From NCBI RefSeq assembly GCF_007954585.1, contig NZ_CP042382.1:3224001-3288000 (forward strand): 64,000 nt of DNA. Reading direction: 5' to 3'. This stretch comes from Pistricoccus aurantiacus (GTDB lineage Bacteria > Pseudomonadota > Gammaproteobacteria > Pseudomonadales > Halomonadaceae). The notes under the pieces are model-generated. The model searched no databases. It saw only the letters and a program-made list of their open reading frames with translations, and was not told the DNA's origin. This document shows, in pieces, positions 18,728-27,073 of this stretch; within the stretch, counting starts at the first letter, position 1; every line of letters begins with the position of its first letter. The translations under genes were made by a program, and so were the position numbers.

Positions 18728-19351
18728 TCAGCCGGTCGCCAGCCACAGGCCCACGCCGACCATCAGAATGCCGGCGATACGATTGAGCAAACGCACGTTG
18801 CCGCCCTTGGCAAGCAGATGGCTGGCGGTGCGCCCGCCACCGGCATAAAGCAGCAGACAGGTCAGCTCGATACTCAGGATCATCGCGATCAGCACTGCCA
18901 GCTGGGGCGCCAGGGCAAGTGTCGGGTCGAGAAACGGCGGCAGCAGCGCGATGAAGAATGCCCAGCCCTTGGGATTGGCCACCGCGGTAACGAAGCCCTG
19001 CAACAGCAGCTGTCGGCGGGACGCCTGGGGTACCTCTCCACCTTCCAGCGGAATCGCCATGCGCCCCCGGGAGCGCCACATCATCACGCCGAGATAGACC
19101 AGATAAGCCCCGCCCAGCCATTTGAAGGCAACGAACAGGGCAGGATGGCGCAGCATGAGCGTTGCCACCCCGGCGCCGGCGGCCGTCGCCACCAGTCCGA
19201 CACCGAGCAGTTCCCCTGCCATCATCCACAGCGCGCGCCGCACTCCCAGGGTCATGCCCAGGATCATCGACAGGGTCATGCACATGCCCGGGGTCAGCGA
19301 TACCAGGAAAAAGGTGGGAATAAAGACCGATAATAACGACGGATTGATCAT
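18728..19351 (-). CDS. LysE/RhtB family amino acid exporter
   Basis: A 207-residue inner-membrane protein with six hydrophobic segments and the family signature PGMCMTLSMILGMTLG near residue 21, followed by KWLGGAYLVYLGVMMWRSRG (~76-95). LysE/RhtB proteins export amino acids or homoserine lactones; the substrate here is unknown. It converges on the DedA-PAP2 gene with 10 bases between stops and is separate from ubiX. Confidence 0.88.
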   Translation of the reverse strand: MINPSLLSVFIPTFFLVSLTPGMCMTLSMILGMTLGVRRALWMMAGELLGVGLVATAAGAGVATLMLRHPALFVAFKWLGGAYLVYLGVMMWRSRGRMAIPLEGGEVPQASRRQLLLQGFVTAVANPKGWAFFIALLPPFLDPTLALAPQLAVLIAMILSIELTCLLLYAGGGRTASHLLAKGGNVRLLNRIAGILMVGVGLWLATG

Positions 19352-19403
19352 GATCAGGTAATGGCGCTTGAACGAACGGAAAAACGGCGCGGCTCGCTGA
19401 AAT

Positions 19404-20024
19404 CTACTCTCCCCAGGGTGGCACCAGCCGATGCTCGATGCCCAGCTGGTTGAGGATACGCGCCACGATGAAATCGACCAGCGCTTCGACGCTGACAGGC
19501 CGATGGTAGAAGCCCGGGGCCGCGGGCAGAACCACCGCGCCCAGCTGAGTCAGCTTGAGCATGTGTTCGAGATGAATCGCCGACAGGGGCGTTTCCCGGG
19601 GCACCAGCACGAGTTTGCGACGCTCCTTCAGGGCGACGTCCGCGGCCCGCTCGATCAGGTTGTTGCTGGCGCCGCAGGCCACCGCGGACAGGGTGCCGGT
19701 GGAACAGGGACAGATGACCATGGCGCTCGACGCCCCCGAGCCCGAAGCCACCGGGGCCATCCAGTCTTCCCGAGCGAAGCAGCGAATCTGGCCGGGTCGA
19801 GCCCGGGCAAGCGTTTCCAGCGCCTCGGCGAGACGTTCCGGCTGGGCCGGGAGCTTGTGATCGGTTTCCGTGGCGATGACCATCTGCGCCGCTTTCGAGA
19901 TCATCACCCAGACCTCGTGATTCGCAGCGATCAGGGCATCGATCAGCCGCAGGCCGTACTGAGCGCCGGAGGCGCCGGTGATGGCCACGGTGATCGGCGC
20001 CAGGAAAGTCGTGGATTCAGCCAT
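19404..20024 (-). CDS. ubiX: flavin prenyltransferase UbiX
   Basis: Makes the prenylated FMN cofactor for the decarboxylase UbiD in ubiquinone synthesis. N-terminal ITVAITGASGAQYGLRL binds FMN/phosphate. SGSGASSAMVICPCSTGTLSAVACG and LVPRETPLSAIHLEHMLKL match UbiX, as does the C-terminal VDFIVARILNQLGIEH. The ATG at 20024 gives 206 residues and overlaps the mpl stop by eight bases. UbiD is not in the window. Confidence 0.94.
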   Translation of the reverse strand: MAESTTFLAPITVAITGASGAQYGLRLIDALIAANHEVWVMISKAAQMVIATETDHKLPAQPERLAEALETLARARPGQIRCFAREDWMAPVASGSGASSAMVICPCSTGTLSAVACGASNNLIERAADVALKERRKLVLVPRETPLSAIHLEHMLKLTQLGAVVLPAAPGFYHRPVSVEALVDFIVARILNQLGIEHRLVPPWGE

Positions 20025-21411
20025 GCGCCGCTTCCAGCGCGCGCAGCAGCCGTTCATGAATACCTTGGAACCCGCCGTTGGACATCACCAGGATACGATC
20101 CCCGGAACTCGCCTCTGTCACTATCTCATTCACCAGCGCGTCGATGTCCGAGGCCACTCGAGCGGGTACCGGACAGGCGTCGATCACCTTGTCCAGAGGC
20201 CAGTCGAGCGCTTTCGGCTGATACCAGAAGCTCAGATCCGCGTCGGCAACGCACTGCGCCAGCCGTTCGCGCATCACTCCCAGACGCATGGTGTTGGAGC
20301 GCGGCTCGATCACCGCCAGCAGTCTCCCGCCAGACCGTGACGCTCGCATTCCGCTCAAGGTGGCGGCAATGGCGGTGGGATGGTGAGCGAAGTCATCGAT
20401 GACCTGGATGCCCGCCACCTCGCCGCGCACCTCCTGGCGGCGGCGTGGGCTTTGAAAGTCAGCGAGAGCCGCGCATCCCCGGGTCAGGGAAACGCCTAGG
20501 ACGTGGGCGGCGGCCAGGGCACCCAGGGCGTTGCGCACATTGTACTCGCCGCTCAGGGACCAGCTCACCTCACCGCGCTCCTGTTGATCCAACGCATCGT
20601 GCATGACCTCGAAGCAGCTGCCGTCATTCTCTATCAGCCGGAAACGCCAGGGACTCGAGACATCGTTACCGTAGCGTGCCACCGGCGTCCAGACACCCTG
20701 CTCCAGCACTCGGTCCAGGGCCGGCTCACGATCTGCCACCAGCAGTTGCCCGTTGCCCGGCACGCAGCGCACCAGATGATGAAACTGCCGCTCGATGGCC
20801 GCCAGATCGGGAAAGATATCCGCGTGATCGAACTCCAGGTTGTTGAGCAGGGCAATTTGTGGCCGGTAATGCACGAACTTGGAGCGCTTGTCGAAAAACG
20901 CCGTGTCATATTCGTCCGCCTCCACCACGAAAGGCGCTTTCGCCCCCTTCGGTCTCAGATTGCCCAGCCGGGCGGAAATACCGAAGTTGCGCGGTACCCC
21001 GCCGATCAGAAAACCCGGCGCAAGCCCGGCGCTTTCCAGCAGCCAGGCGAGCAGACTGGCGGTGGTGGTCTTGCCGTGAGTGCCGGCCACGGCGATCACC
21101 TCTCGCCCGGGCAGCACCTGTTCCGCCAGCCATTGAGGACCGGAAACATAGGGCAAGCGCGCATCGAGCACCGCTTCCACCTCAGGATTGCCCCGGGAAA
21201 GCGCGTTGCCGATGACCACCAGATCCGGCCGCGGCTGCAGATTGTCCGCCCGGTAGCCATCAGACAGGGCGATACCCGCCTCGGAAAGCTGGGTGCTCAT
21301 GGGCGGATAGACCCCCGCGTCCGAGCCGCTGACCCGGTGACCCAACTCCCGAGCCAACAGCGCCAGGCTACCCATGAACGTGCCGCAGATTCCCAGAATA
21401 TGAACGTGCAT
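20017..21411 (-). CDS. mpl: UDP-MurNAc:L-Ala-gamma-D-Glu-meso-DAP ligase
   Basis: Peptidoglycan recycling ligase that joins recovered murein tripeptide to UDP-MurNAc. It is Mur-ligase-like, with HILGICGTFMGS (1-15), the ATP loop GTHGKTTT near residue 108, EADEYDTAFFDKRSKFVHYRP and DDFAHHPTAI. From 21411 the product has 464 residues (E. coli Mpl 457). A second ATG nine bases upstream (21420) is equally well placed for a ribosome site. It overlaps ubiX. Confidence 0.95.
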   Translation of the reverse strand: MHVHILGICGTFMGSLALLARELGHRVSGSDAGVYPPMSTQLSEAGIALSDGYRADNLQPRPDLVVIGNALSRGNPEVEAVLDARLPYVSGPQWLAEQVLPGREVIAVAGTHGKTTTASLLAWLLESAGLAPGFLIGGVPRNFGISARLGNLRPKGAKAPFVVEADEYDTAFFDKRSKFVHYRPQIALLNNLEFDHADIFPDLAAIERQFHHLVRCVPGNGQLLVADREPALDRVLEQGVWTPVARYGNDVSSPWRFRLIENDGSCFEVMHDALDQQERGEVSWSLSGEYNVRNALGALAAAHVLGVSLTRGCAALADFQSPRRRQEVRGEVAGIQVIDDFAHHPTAIAATLSGMRASRSGGRLLAVIEPRSNTMRLGVMRERLAQCVADADLSFWYQPKALDWPLDKVIDACPVPARVASDIDALVNEIVTEASSGDRILVMSNGGFQGIHERLLRALEAAHG

Positions 21412-21642
21412 CGCCTGCATGATCCTCGTCGGTCTCCATCGTGATGGCAGGCAGCCTAGCATGCGCCCCCGAAAGCGTCATCCGACGGGCAACCGCCAGC
21501 GCCGCCTCGCCAACTGCCTAGCCCCTCGAATGGTACTTTCCACGGATGCAGCCCATTCATCGTTCGGCTAAGATAGCGCCGAATTTCCGAGATTGTCCTT
21601 GATTTATCCCTTTAGTCATCATCCAGGAGCGAAGCAGTCCCC

Positions 21643-22902
21643 ATGGCCCAGCACAATGCTTTCTACGCCCAGTCCGGTGGCGTGACCGCTGTCATCAATG
21701 CCAGCGCCTGTGGCGTGATCGAAGCGTGTCGCGAACATGGCGACCGAATCGGCAAGGTATACGCCGGCCACAACGGCATCATCGGCGCCTTGACGGAGGA
21801 TCTGATCGATGTCTCCCAGGAATCCGACGAGGCGATCGCTGCCCTGCGCTATACTCCGGGCGGCGCTTTCGGCTCCTGTCGTTACAAGCTCAAGGACATC
21901 GAGACCCACCGCGCCCAGTACGAGCGTCTGATCGAGGTCTTCAAGGCTCACGACATACGCTATTTCTTCTATAACGGCGGCGGCGACAGTGCCGACACCT
22001 GCCTCAAGGTGTCGCAGCTTTCCGAGAAGCTGGGTTACCCGCTGACCGCCATCCACGTGCCCAAGACCGTGGACAATGACCTGCCGATCACCGACAACTC
22101 CCCGGGATTCGGCAGCGTGGCCAAGTACATCGCCACCTCGACCCTGGAAGCCTCCCTGGACGTGGCGTCCATGTGCGCCACCTCCACCAAGGTGTTCGTG
22201 CTCGAGGTGATGGGTCGTCACGCGGGCTGGATCGCCGCCGCCGGCGCCCTGGCCGGGGAAGGTGAAGGCGAACCGCCGCACCTGGTCATTTTTCCGGAAG
22301 TCGCCTTCGATCGCGAGGCAGTCATGGCCCGGGTCGATGAAGCGGTCAAGCGCTACGGCTATTGTGTCATCGTGGTATCCGAGGGCGCGCGCTACGAGGA
22401 CGGCACTTTCCTGGCGGACGCGGGTAACACCGACGCCTTCGGTCATCGCCAGCTGGGCGGCGTCGCGCCGACCCTGGCGGGCATGATCAAGCAGGATCTG
22501 GGCTACAAGTATCACTGGGCGGTGGCAGACTATCTGCAGCGGGCGGCGCGGCACCTGGCGTCGAAGACCGACGTGGAACAGGCCTACGCGGTAGGTCGTG
22601 AAGCCGTCAAACTGGCTCTGGCGGGTCAGAATGCCATGATGCCGGCCATCAAGCGTGTCAGCGAATCCCCTTACGAGTGGCGCATCGAAGCGGCGCCCCT
22701 GGCGGAGGTGGCCAATCAGGAAAAATTCATGCCCAAGGAATATATCCGCGAGGATGGCTTCGGCATCACTAGCGCTTGCCGGCAGTATCTTTCGCCGCTG
22801 ATTCAGGGCGAGGATTTTCCGCCTTTCGAGAACGGCCTGCCTAAAGTTGCCAAGCTGCGTCTGGCCAAGGTAGAAAAGCGCCTGACGGAATTCACGCTCT
22901 AG
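21643..22902 (+). CDS. pfp: pyrophosphate-type 6-phosphofructokinase
   Basis: Phosphorylates fructose 6-phosphate. The phosphoryl donor can be predicted from two motifs: GGGDSADT near residue 107, with Asp where ATP enzymes have Gly (GGDGS), and PKTVDNDL near 142, with the Lys typical of PPi-dependent enzymes (ATP enzymes have PGTIDND). SPGFGSVAKY, LEVMGRHAGWIAA and a 419-residue length fit the PPi clade. PPi-PFK is reversible and could work in glycolysis or gluconeogenesis. A terminator follows; ppa, the soluble pyrophosphatase, is 2 kb downstream on the same strand. Confidence 0.88.
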   Translation: MAQHNAFYAQSGGVTAVINASACGVIEACREHGDRIGKVYAGHNGIIGALTEDLIDVSQESDEAIAALRYTPGGAFGSCRYKLKDIETHRAQYERLIEVFKAHDIRYFFYNGGGDSADTCLKVSQLSEKLGYPLTAIHVPKTVDNDLPITDNSPGFGSVAKYIATSTLEASLDVASMCATSTKVFVLEVMGRHAGWIAAAGALAGEGEGEPPHLVIFPEVAFDREAVMARVDEAVKRYGYCVIVVSEGARYEDGTFLADAGNTDAFGHRQLGGVAPTLAGMIKQDLGYKYHWAVADYLQRAARHLASKTDVEQAYAVGREAVKLALAGQNAMMPAIKRVSESPYEWRIEAAPLAEVANQEKFMPKEYIREDGFGITSACRQYLSPLIQGEDFPPFENGLPKVAKLRLAKVEKRLTEFTL

Positions 22903-22938
22903 CTAGCCGGATCATCAAGGACCTCCAGCGCATCGCAA

Positions 22939-22967
22939 ACCCTCGAAGTTTCTTCGAGGGTCTTTTA
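22939..22967 (+). terminator. Rho-independent terminator after pfp
   Basis: Perfect 9-bp stem ACCCTCGAA / TTCGAGGGT with a five-base loop, followed by CTTTTAC. It lies 37 bases past the pfp stop. Confidence 0.85.
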
Positions 22968-23005
22968 CATCGCCCATTCCAACAGCCATCTATCTCAACA
23001 ACCCT

Positions 23006-24802
23006 CTATTTCAATAACCAGGAAAGCACCAGCAGCAATAGCAGAATTCCCGCCACGCCTTGCCAGAAGTTGGCGAGCTCCCGTGAACGCGCCTTTTTTA
23101 CGTAAACAGGCTCATTCCGAGGCTCGCGCAGCGCGTAGAGAAACTCCGACAGGCGCCGGTAGCGCAGCTCCCGCTGCGGGTCCAGCGCCCGGCGCAAGGC
23201 GTCGTCCTGGGCCTGGGTAATTTCGGGATTGGATAGACGCGCGCTGCGGTAGATCAGCTTTTCCAGATCGGTATGGCGCCTGATTTCCTTGAGCGCCGGC
23301 GCGTAGGGCAAGGCGCCGGTCAGCAACCAGTAAATCGTCGACGCCAGGGAGTACTGATCGCTTCTGCGTCCTACCGGATCGTCGAGGGCGTATTCCGGGG
23401 CGCTGTGTTCCGTCAGCCCCAGCTGGCGAGCCAGCGCCTGAACATTCTTGTGCTCTCCTCCTTCTCGCAGACGACAGGCGTTGAAGTCCGTCAGCACTAC
23501 CTTGCCGTGGCTGTCGATCAAGACGTTATCTGGATGAATGCGCTGGTGAAGCAGATCCCGCCGGTGCAACGCCCGAACCGCCTTGCCCAGCTGGCCGGCG
23601 ATATCCAGGCGCTGGGCGAGACTCGCCTGAGGATGCCGGCGCGCCCAAGCCGTCAGCCGCTGGCCTTCGACGTACTCCATCAAGTAATAGAGATAACGCC
23701 GAGGACGCGAGGATTCCACCGCCTTGGCGACGAAGGGGGACTTGACGCGCTCCACCACCCACTGCTGCAGCAGGAAATGCTCCAGATAGGCATTGCGACT
23801 GGAAAGCTCCGGGCTTGGCGCCTTCATTACACGCACTTTCTGGCTGGTCAGATCGCGCACTCGATAGACTCGCGATCGGGAAGTGCGCGACAGCACCTCC
23901 AGCACCTCGAAGCCATCGAGTCTTTGCCCCGTGACAAGTTCCGGCGGCACCGGCAGGGTGCCATAGGGCGCGCCAGGTACCTCCGTTCGCGCTTCCGGCA
24001 GACGATCGATACGCACCAGTTGGAAGGTGAACGGGTCGCCGCCGTAGCCTCTTGCGTAGGAGCGCGCTCGAGCTTCGGTGATCAGGCGCTCGCAGGCCGC
24101 GTTCAGGTCGCTGACATCTTGGCGAATCAAGCGTACGAAATCCGAAGGAAGCAGAATGCCGCGCACATCCTGAGTGGTACAGAGGAAGATGTCTCCCTGC
24201 TTGAGGGGCAAAGCGACATAGTCGATGTCCAGGATGGCATCCATGCCCAGGGAGCGCGAGGGATAACGGTAGCCGCCCAGATCCGTCAGGTGATCCCGGG
24301 ACAGCTGCTCGAACTCCGCGCCGCGCAGTCGATAAATCTGAGTATCGCCTACATGAAAGAGGTGCATCTCGCGTTCGAAGAAGATCAGCGCGGAAAGTGA
24401 ACAGACGTAGCCTCCTTCGCTGACGTGACGACTTTGTCCATGGCACCAGGCATTCAAAGCGCGCAGCACTCGGGTCGCGGAATCCTTGACCCGCCAATGA
24501 TCCGGCGTGGCGAAATAGTCCTCGATAAAGGCCTGGACCCCCAGGCTGCTGGCCAGCCCAGCAATGGCGTTGCGCGCCTGGGCGCTAGCGATCACCGCCG
24601 CCGCTCCCTTGGCCTTGAGCAGCGGACACGGCGGCACCTGTACCGCCATGGCACTGCGATGGCGCTGCTTTTCCGGCGCGGCATGGGCCTGGCCCACACT
24701 AAGCGCGAGTTCTCGATCCACCCTTGGCTCCCCATCCTTGACTATCGATACGTTCGAGATGCCCGACGGAATTCGAACGCTCTCATGATACAGGCTGAGC
24801 AA
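23006..24802 (-). CDS. PP2C-Ser/Thr kinase fusion, probable double pseudoenzyme
   Basis: 598 residues: a PP2C-like phosphatase domain (~30-265), a protein kinase domain (~295-565) and a C-terminal membrane anchor (~575-597, [17 protein letters not shown]). The fold is recognisable ([54 protein letters not shown]), but metal or catalytic residues are missing. The PP2C N-x-D site near 48 reads QRHRSA, the DG site near 72 reads IASAQAR, and the late TDG site (~209) reads TTQDV. In the kinase, HRDxKxxN reads HQRIHPDN (419-426), so the catalytic Asp is Arg, and DFG is DFN (439-441); Lys327 and Asp439 remain. Activity is doubtful; scaffold or sensor function is inferred. Confidence 0.8.
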   Translation of the reverse strand: MLSLYHESVRIPSGISNVSIVKDGEPRVDRELALSVGQAHAAPEKQRHRSAMAVQVPPCPLLKAKGAAAVIASAQARNAIAGLASSLGVQAFIEDYFATPDHWRVKDSATRVLRALNAWCHGQSRHVSEGGYVCSLSALIFFEREMHLFHVGDTQIYRLRGAEFEQLSRDHLTDLGGYRYPSRSLGMDAILDIDYVALPLKQGDIFLCTTQDVRGILLPSDFVRLIRQDVSDLNAACERLITEARARSYARGYGGDPFTFQLVRIDRLPEARTEVPGAPYGTLPVPPELVTGQRLDGFEVLEVLSRTSRSRVYRVRDLTSQKVRVMKAPSPELSSRNAYLEHFLLQQWVVERVKSPFVAKAVESSRPRRYLYYLMEYVEGQRLTAWARRHPQASLAQRLDIAGQLGKAVRALHRRDLLHQRIHPDNVLIDSHGKVVLTDFNACRLREGGEHKNVQALARQLGLTEHSAPEYALDDPVGRRSDQYSLASTIYWLLTGALPYAPALKEIRRHTDLEKLIYRSARLSNPEITQAQDDALRRALDPQRELRYRRLSEFLYALREPRNEPVYVKKARSRELANFWQGVAGILLLLLVLSWLLK

Positions 24803-24832
24803 GACTCAGGCTTGCCGACCAAAGGGGTAAGG

Positions 24833-24862
24833 TTGGTAATCTTGCGGCCCTATTCGTATAAT
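24833..24862 (+). promoter_or_regulatory. sigma-70 promoter of ppa
   Basis: TTGGTA (24833-24838, 4 of 6 to TTGACA), an 18-base spacer, then a perfect TATAAT (24857-24862), placed 60 bases before the ppa ATG. The motif overlaps the divergent upstream region of the PP2C-kinase gene. Confidence 0.6.
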
Positions 24863-24922
24863 TCGGCGGATTTAATAGCCAAGCGCTTTGACCATTTCTT
24901 ATCGCCCATCAAGGATGCGACC

Positions 24923-25453
24923 ATGAGCTACGCCAATATCCCCGCCGGCAAGGATCTGCCAAACGATCTTTACGTCATTATCGAAATCCCCGCCCATCAC
25001 TCTCCCATCAAGTATGAAGTCGATAAGGACATGGATGCGCTGGTGGTAGATCGTTTCATGGCCACGCCGATGTTCTATCCGGCCAACTACGGCTTCATTC
25101 CCGACACCCTTGCGGATGATGGCGACCCCATCGACGCTCTGGTAGTGACGCCGGTGCCGGTACAGCCAGGCAGTGTCATTCGTGCCCGCCCCATCGGGGT
25201 GCTCAACATGAGCGACGAAGCCGGAGAAGATGCCAAGCTGGTGTGCGTGCCTCACTCCAAGCTTTCCGCCCTTTACGACGATATCGAGGAAGTGACCGAC
25301 CTGCCGGAACTGCTGCGTCAGCAGATCGCGCATTTCTTCGAGAATTACAAGGATCTCGAGAAAGGCAAGTGGGTCAAGGTAGAATCCTGGGAAAATGCGG
25401 ACGCGGCGCGCAAGGCCATTGAAAAAGCCGCCGCAGCATATACCAAGGTTTGA
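24923..25453 (+). CDS. ppa: inorganic pyrophosphatase, family I
   Basis: Hydrolyses PPi to two phosphates, pulling biosynthetic reactions forward. The 176-residue length equals E. coli Ppa. The metal-binding signature [10 protein letters not shown] and the KYEVDKD and [12 protein letters not shown] stretches are present. AAGGA lies seven bases before the ATG at 24923; the frame is open further upstream but without homology. Its abundance would compete with the PPi-dependent PFK encoded nearby for the same substrate. Confidence 0.96.
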   Translation: MSYANIPAGKDLPNDLYVIIEIPAHHSPIKYEVDKDMDALVVDRFMATPMFYPANYGFIPDTLADDGDPIDALVVTPVPVQPGSVIRARPIGVLNMSDEAGEDAKLVCVPHSKLSALYDDIEEVTDLPELLRQQIAHFFENYKDLEKGKWVKVESWENADAARKAIEKAAAAYTKV

Positions 25454-25503
25454 GAATGACAAGAGTTGAATAATCGGGTCTGAACGACACTAGTGTTGCA
25501 GCG

Positions 25504-25535
25504 ACAGGGCGCCTCGAGGCGCCCTGTGTATTTCA
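25504..25535 (+). terminator. Rho-independent terminator after ppa
   Basis: Perfect 10-bp stem ACAGGGCGCC / GGCGCCCTGT around TCGA, then GTATTTC. The U-tract is short. It lies 50 bases past the ppa stop, facing the converging DUF2333 gene. Confidence 0.75.
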
Positions 25536-25551
25536 ACGAGAAACAAAATCT

Positions 25552-26844
25552 TTATGGCTCAGCAGTGTCTTGCTGACCGGCGGCCTGCTCGGGGCTTACT
25601 CTGGTCTTGTCGTCGTTCTTGTCTGTATCGTCCGGTGTCTCTGGAGTGGTTTCCCGATCCGTGGACGAGGAAGACTCGGCCTCGGAACCCTTCGCTGCCG
25701 ATGGCTCGGAGGATGGCTTTGAGGCGTCTTTATTTGTCTGCATCGCCGCCGGTGATGGTGTTTCCGACTGAGCCGGTGGCTGTTTCTTTTCGTTACTCTC
25801 GGCGATTTCCTTGGACTGGACGTCCGTGATCCGCTGCGCCAAGGCCTGGGCCAGGTCGCGGGCCTTCAAGGTATAGTTGGCCATCATCAGCGAATGATTG
25901 GCAAAAATACCGAAGCCGCTGCCGTTGAGAATCAGCGGGCTCCATAGCCGGCGCTGGGTAAAGTTGAGTTCCGCGATCAGGCGCTTCACGTCGGTCTGGA
26001 TCCGTGCCTGCTGCATCAGTTGCGGATAGTCCGCCATCAGCGCCCTCAGCTGCACCAGCATTGCCCAGGTGGCGCCTCGGGTTTCGAAAAAGACGTTGTC
26101 GATCCGGTACCAGGGAGTGTGTTCCGGCAACTCCTGGGGATCGATGTTCAGATCGCGAAGCGCCTCACGCTCGACGACGCTGGCGGATAGTCGATGGCTG
26201 AGCCAATCCAGGCGCTCTGCCGCCTGATTCAGCCAGCTTGCCGGCAGTTCGTCGCTCGGCGCGAGACGATCGCCGCCTTTATTAGTCATCGACTCGAAAT
26301 AATAGTCCAGCGCTTCCTGTGCCTTGGCGAGATGGCGCTCCGTGGAAGGGTAGAACCATTCCTCGTCTCCGGCGCTCAGACGCTCCACCGCTTCTTCGAG
26401 GCTGGCGGCTTCGCCATCGGCATTCTGGGCCAGCAGTTCGGTCATAAGGCGAGTCTGACGCAGCACGCCCAGTTCCCAGCTGGGCATGTTGTCGAGCCAT
26501 AGCCCTGGCGGCATCACGTCATTGCGCAGATAACCGCCGGGCTTTTCCAGCAACGTATCGATGGAGGCGATCAATGTCGCCACGCTGACCGCTCCTCGAG
26601 CCTTCGGCACGCTGATTGGCGGCGTCGGATTCTCCACTCCCTCGAAACCCTGCTGCATCGCCGCGGCGCGTTTGACATCGAAGGTGTCCGGCGTGCGGCT
26701 CCACCAGATACCTAGCGCCAGGGTCACCAATAGATAAATCACTGCCAGGGTGACGATCGGCTTCCATATCCAGCCGTAATCCGGGCGTTCGAGCACTTGC
26801 GTGTTGCGCTTGGAGTGGCGAGAGGCCTTGTAGGATGAGGGCAT
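25552..26844 (-). CDS. DUF2333 family membrane protein
   Basis: 430 residues. One transmembrane helix near residues 30-52 follows a basic cytoplasmic start; the rest is predicted periplasmic and helical, matching DUF2333 (PSWELGVLRQTRLMTELLAQN, WYRIDNVFFETRGATWAMLVQL, NGSGFGIFANHSLMMANY). The last ~75 residues are low-complexity and acidic (Ser/Glu/Thr/Pro/Asp), absent from most relatives and likely disordered. The function of the family is unknown. The start at 26844 has AAGGA nine bases upstream; 24 more codons are open but lack support. Confidence 0.85.
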   Translation of the reverse strand: MPSSYKASRHSKRNTQVLERPDYGWIWKPIVTLAVIYLLVTLALGIWWSRTPDTFDVKRAAAMQQGFEGVENPTPPISVPKARGAVSVATLIASIDTLLEKPGGYLRNDVMPPGLWLDNMPSWELGVLRQTRLMTELLAQNADGEAASLEEAVERLSAGDEEWFYPSTERHLAKAQEALDYYFESMTNKGGDRLAPSDELPASWLNQAAERLDWLSHRLSASVVEREALRDLNIDPQELPEHTPWYRIDNVFFETRGATWAMLVQLRALMADYPQLMQQARIQTDVKRLIAELNFTQRRLWSPLILNGSGFGIFANHSLMMANYTLKARDLAQALAQRITDVQSKEIAESNEKKQPPAQSETPSPAAMQTNKDASKPSSEPSAAKGSEAESSSSTDRETTPETPDDTDKNDDKTRVSPEQAAGQQDTAEP

Positions 26845-27073
26845 ATGACGACTTCCTTGACTCGGGACGAAGGAAAGGTCGCGCCGGATGAAACCCCGAC
26901 GCCGCTTGGTTATCATAGCGTCATCCTAGCATGTGGATTGACTGATAAACCTTCAACGATCGGTAACTTTATTCGCCTAGCGGCGTCTGATTTATTTCGT
27001 TCCACCTGCTGGTTGTCGAACGCTCGTTTGCGAGCGCCGATGCTCCACAAGCATTTCACTTCGCGTTTTCAGG

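Noticed and set aside
21643-22902. ATP-dependent phosphofructokinase
   Set aside because: GGGDS and PKTVDND carry the Asp and Lys typical of PPi-dependent enzymes.
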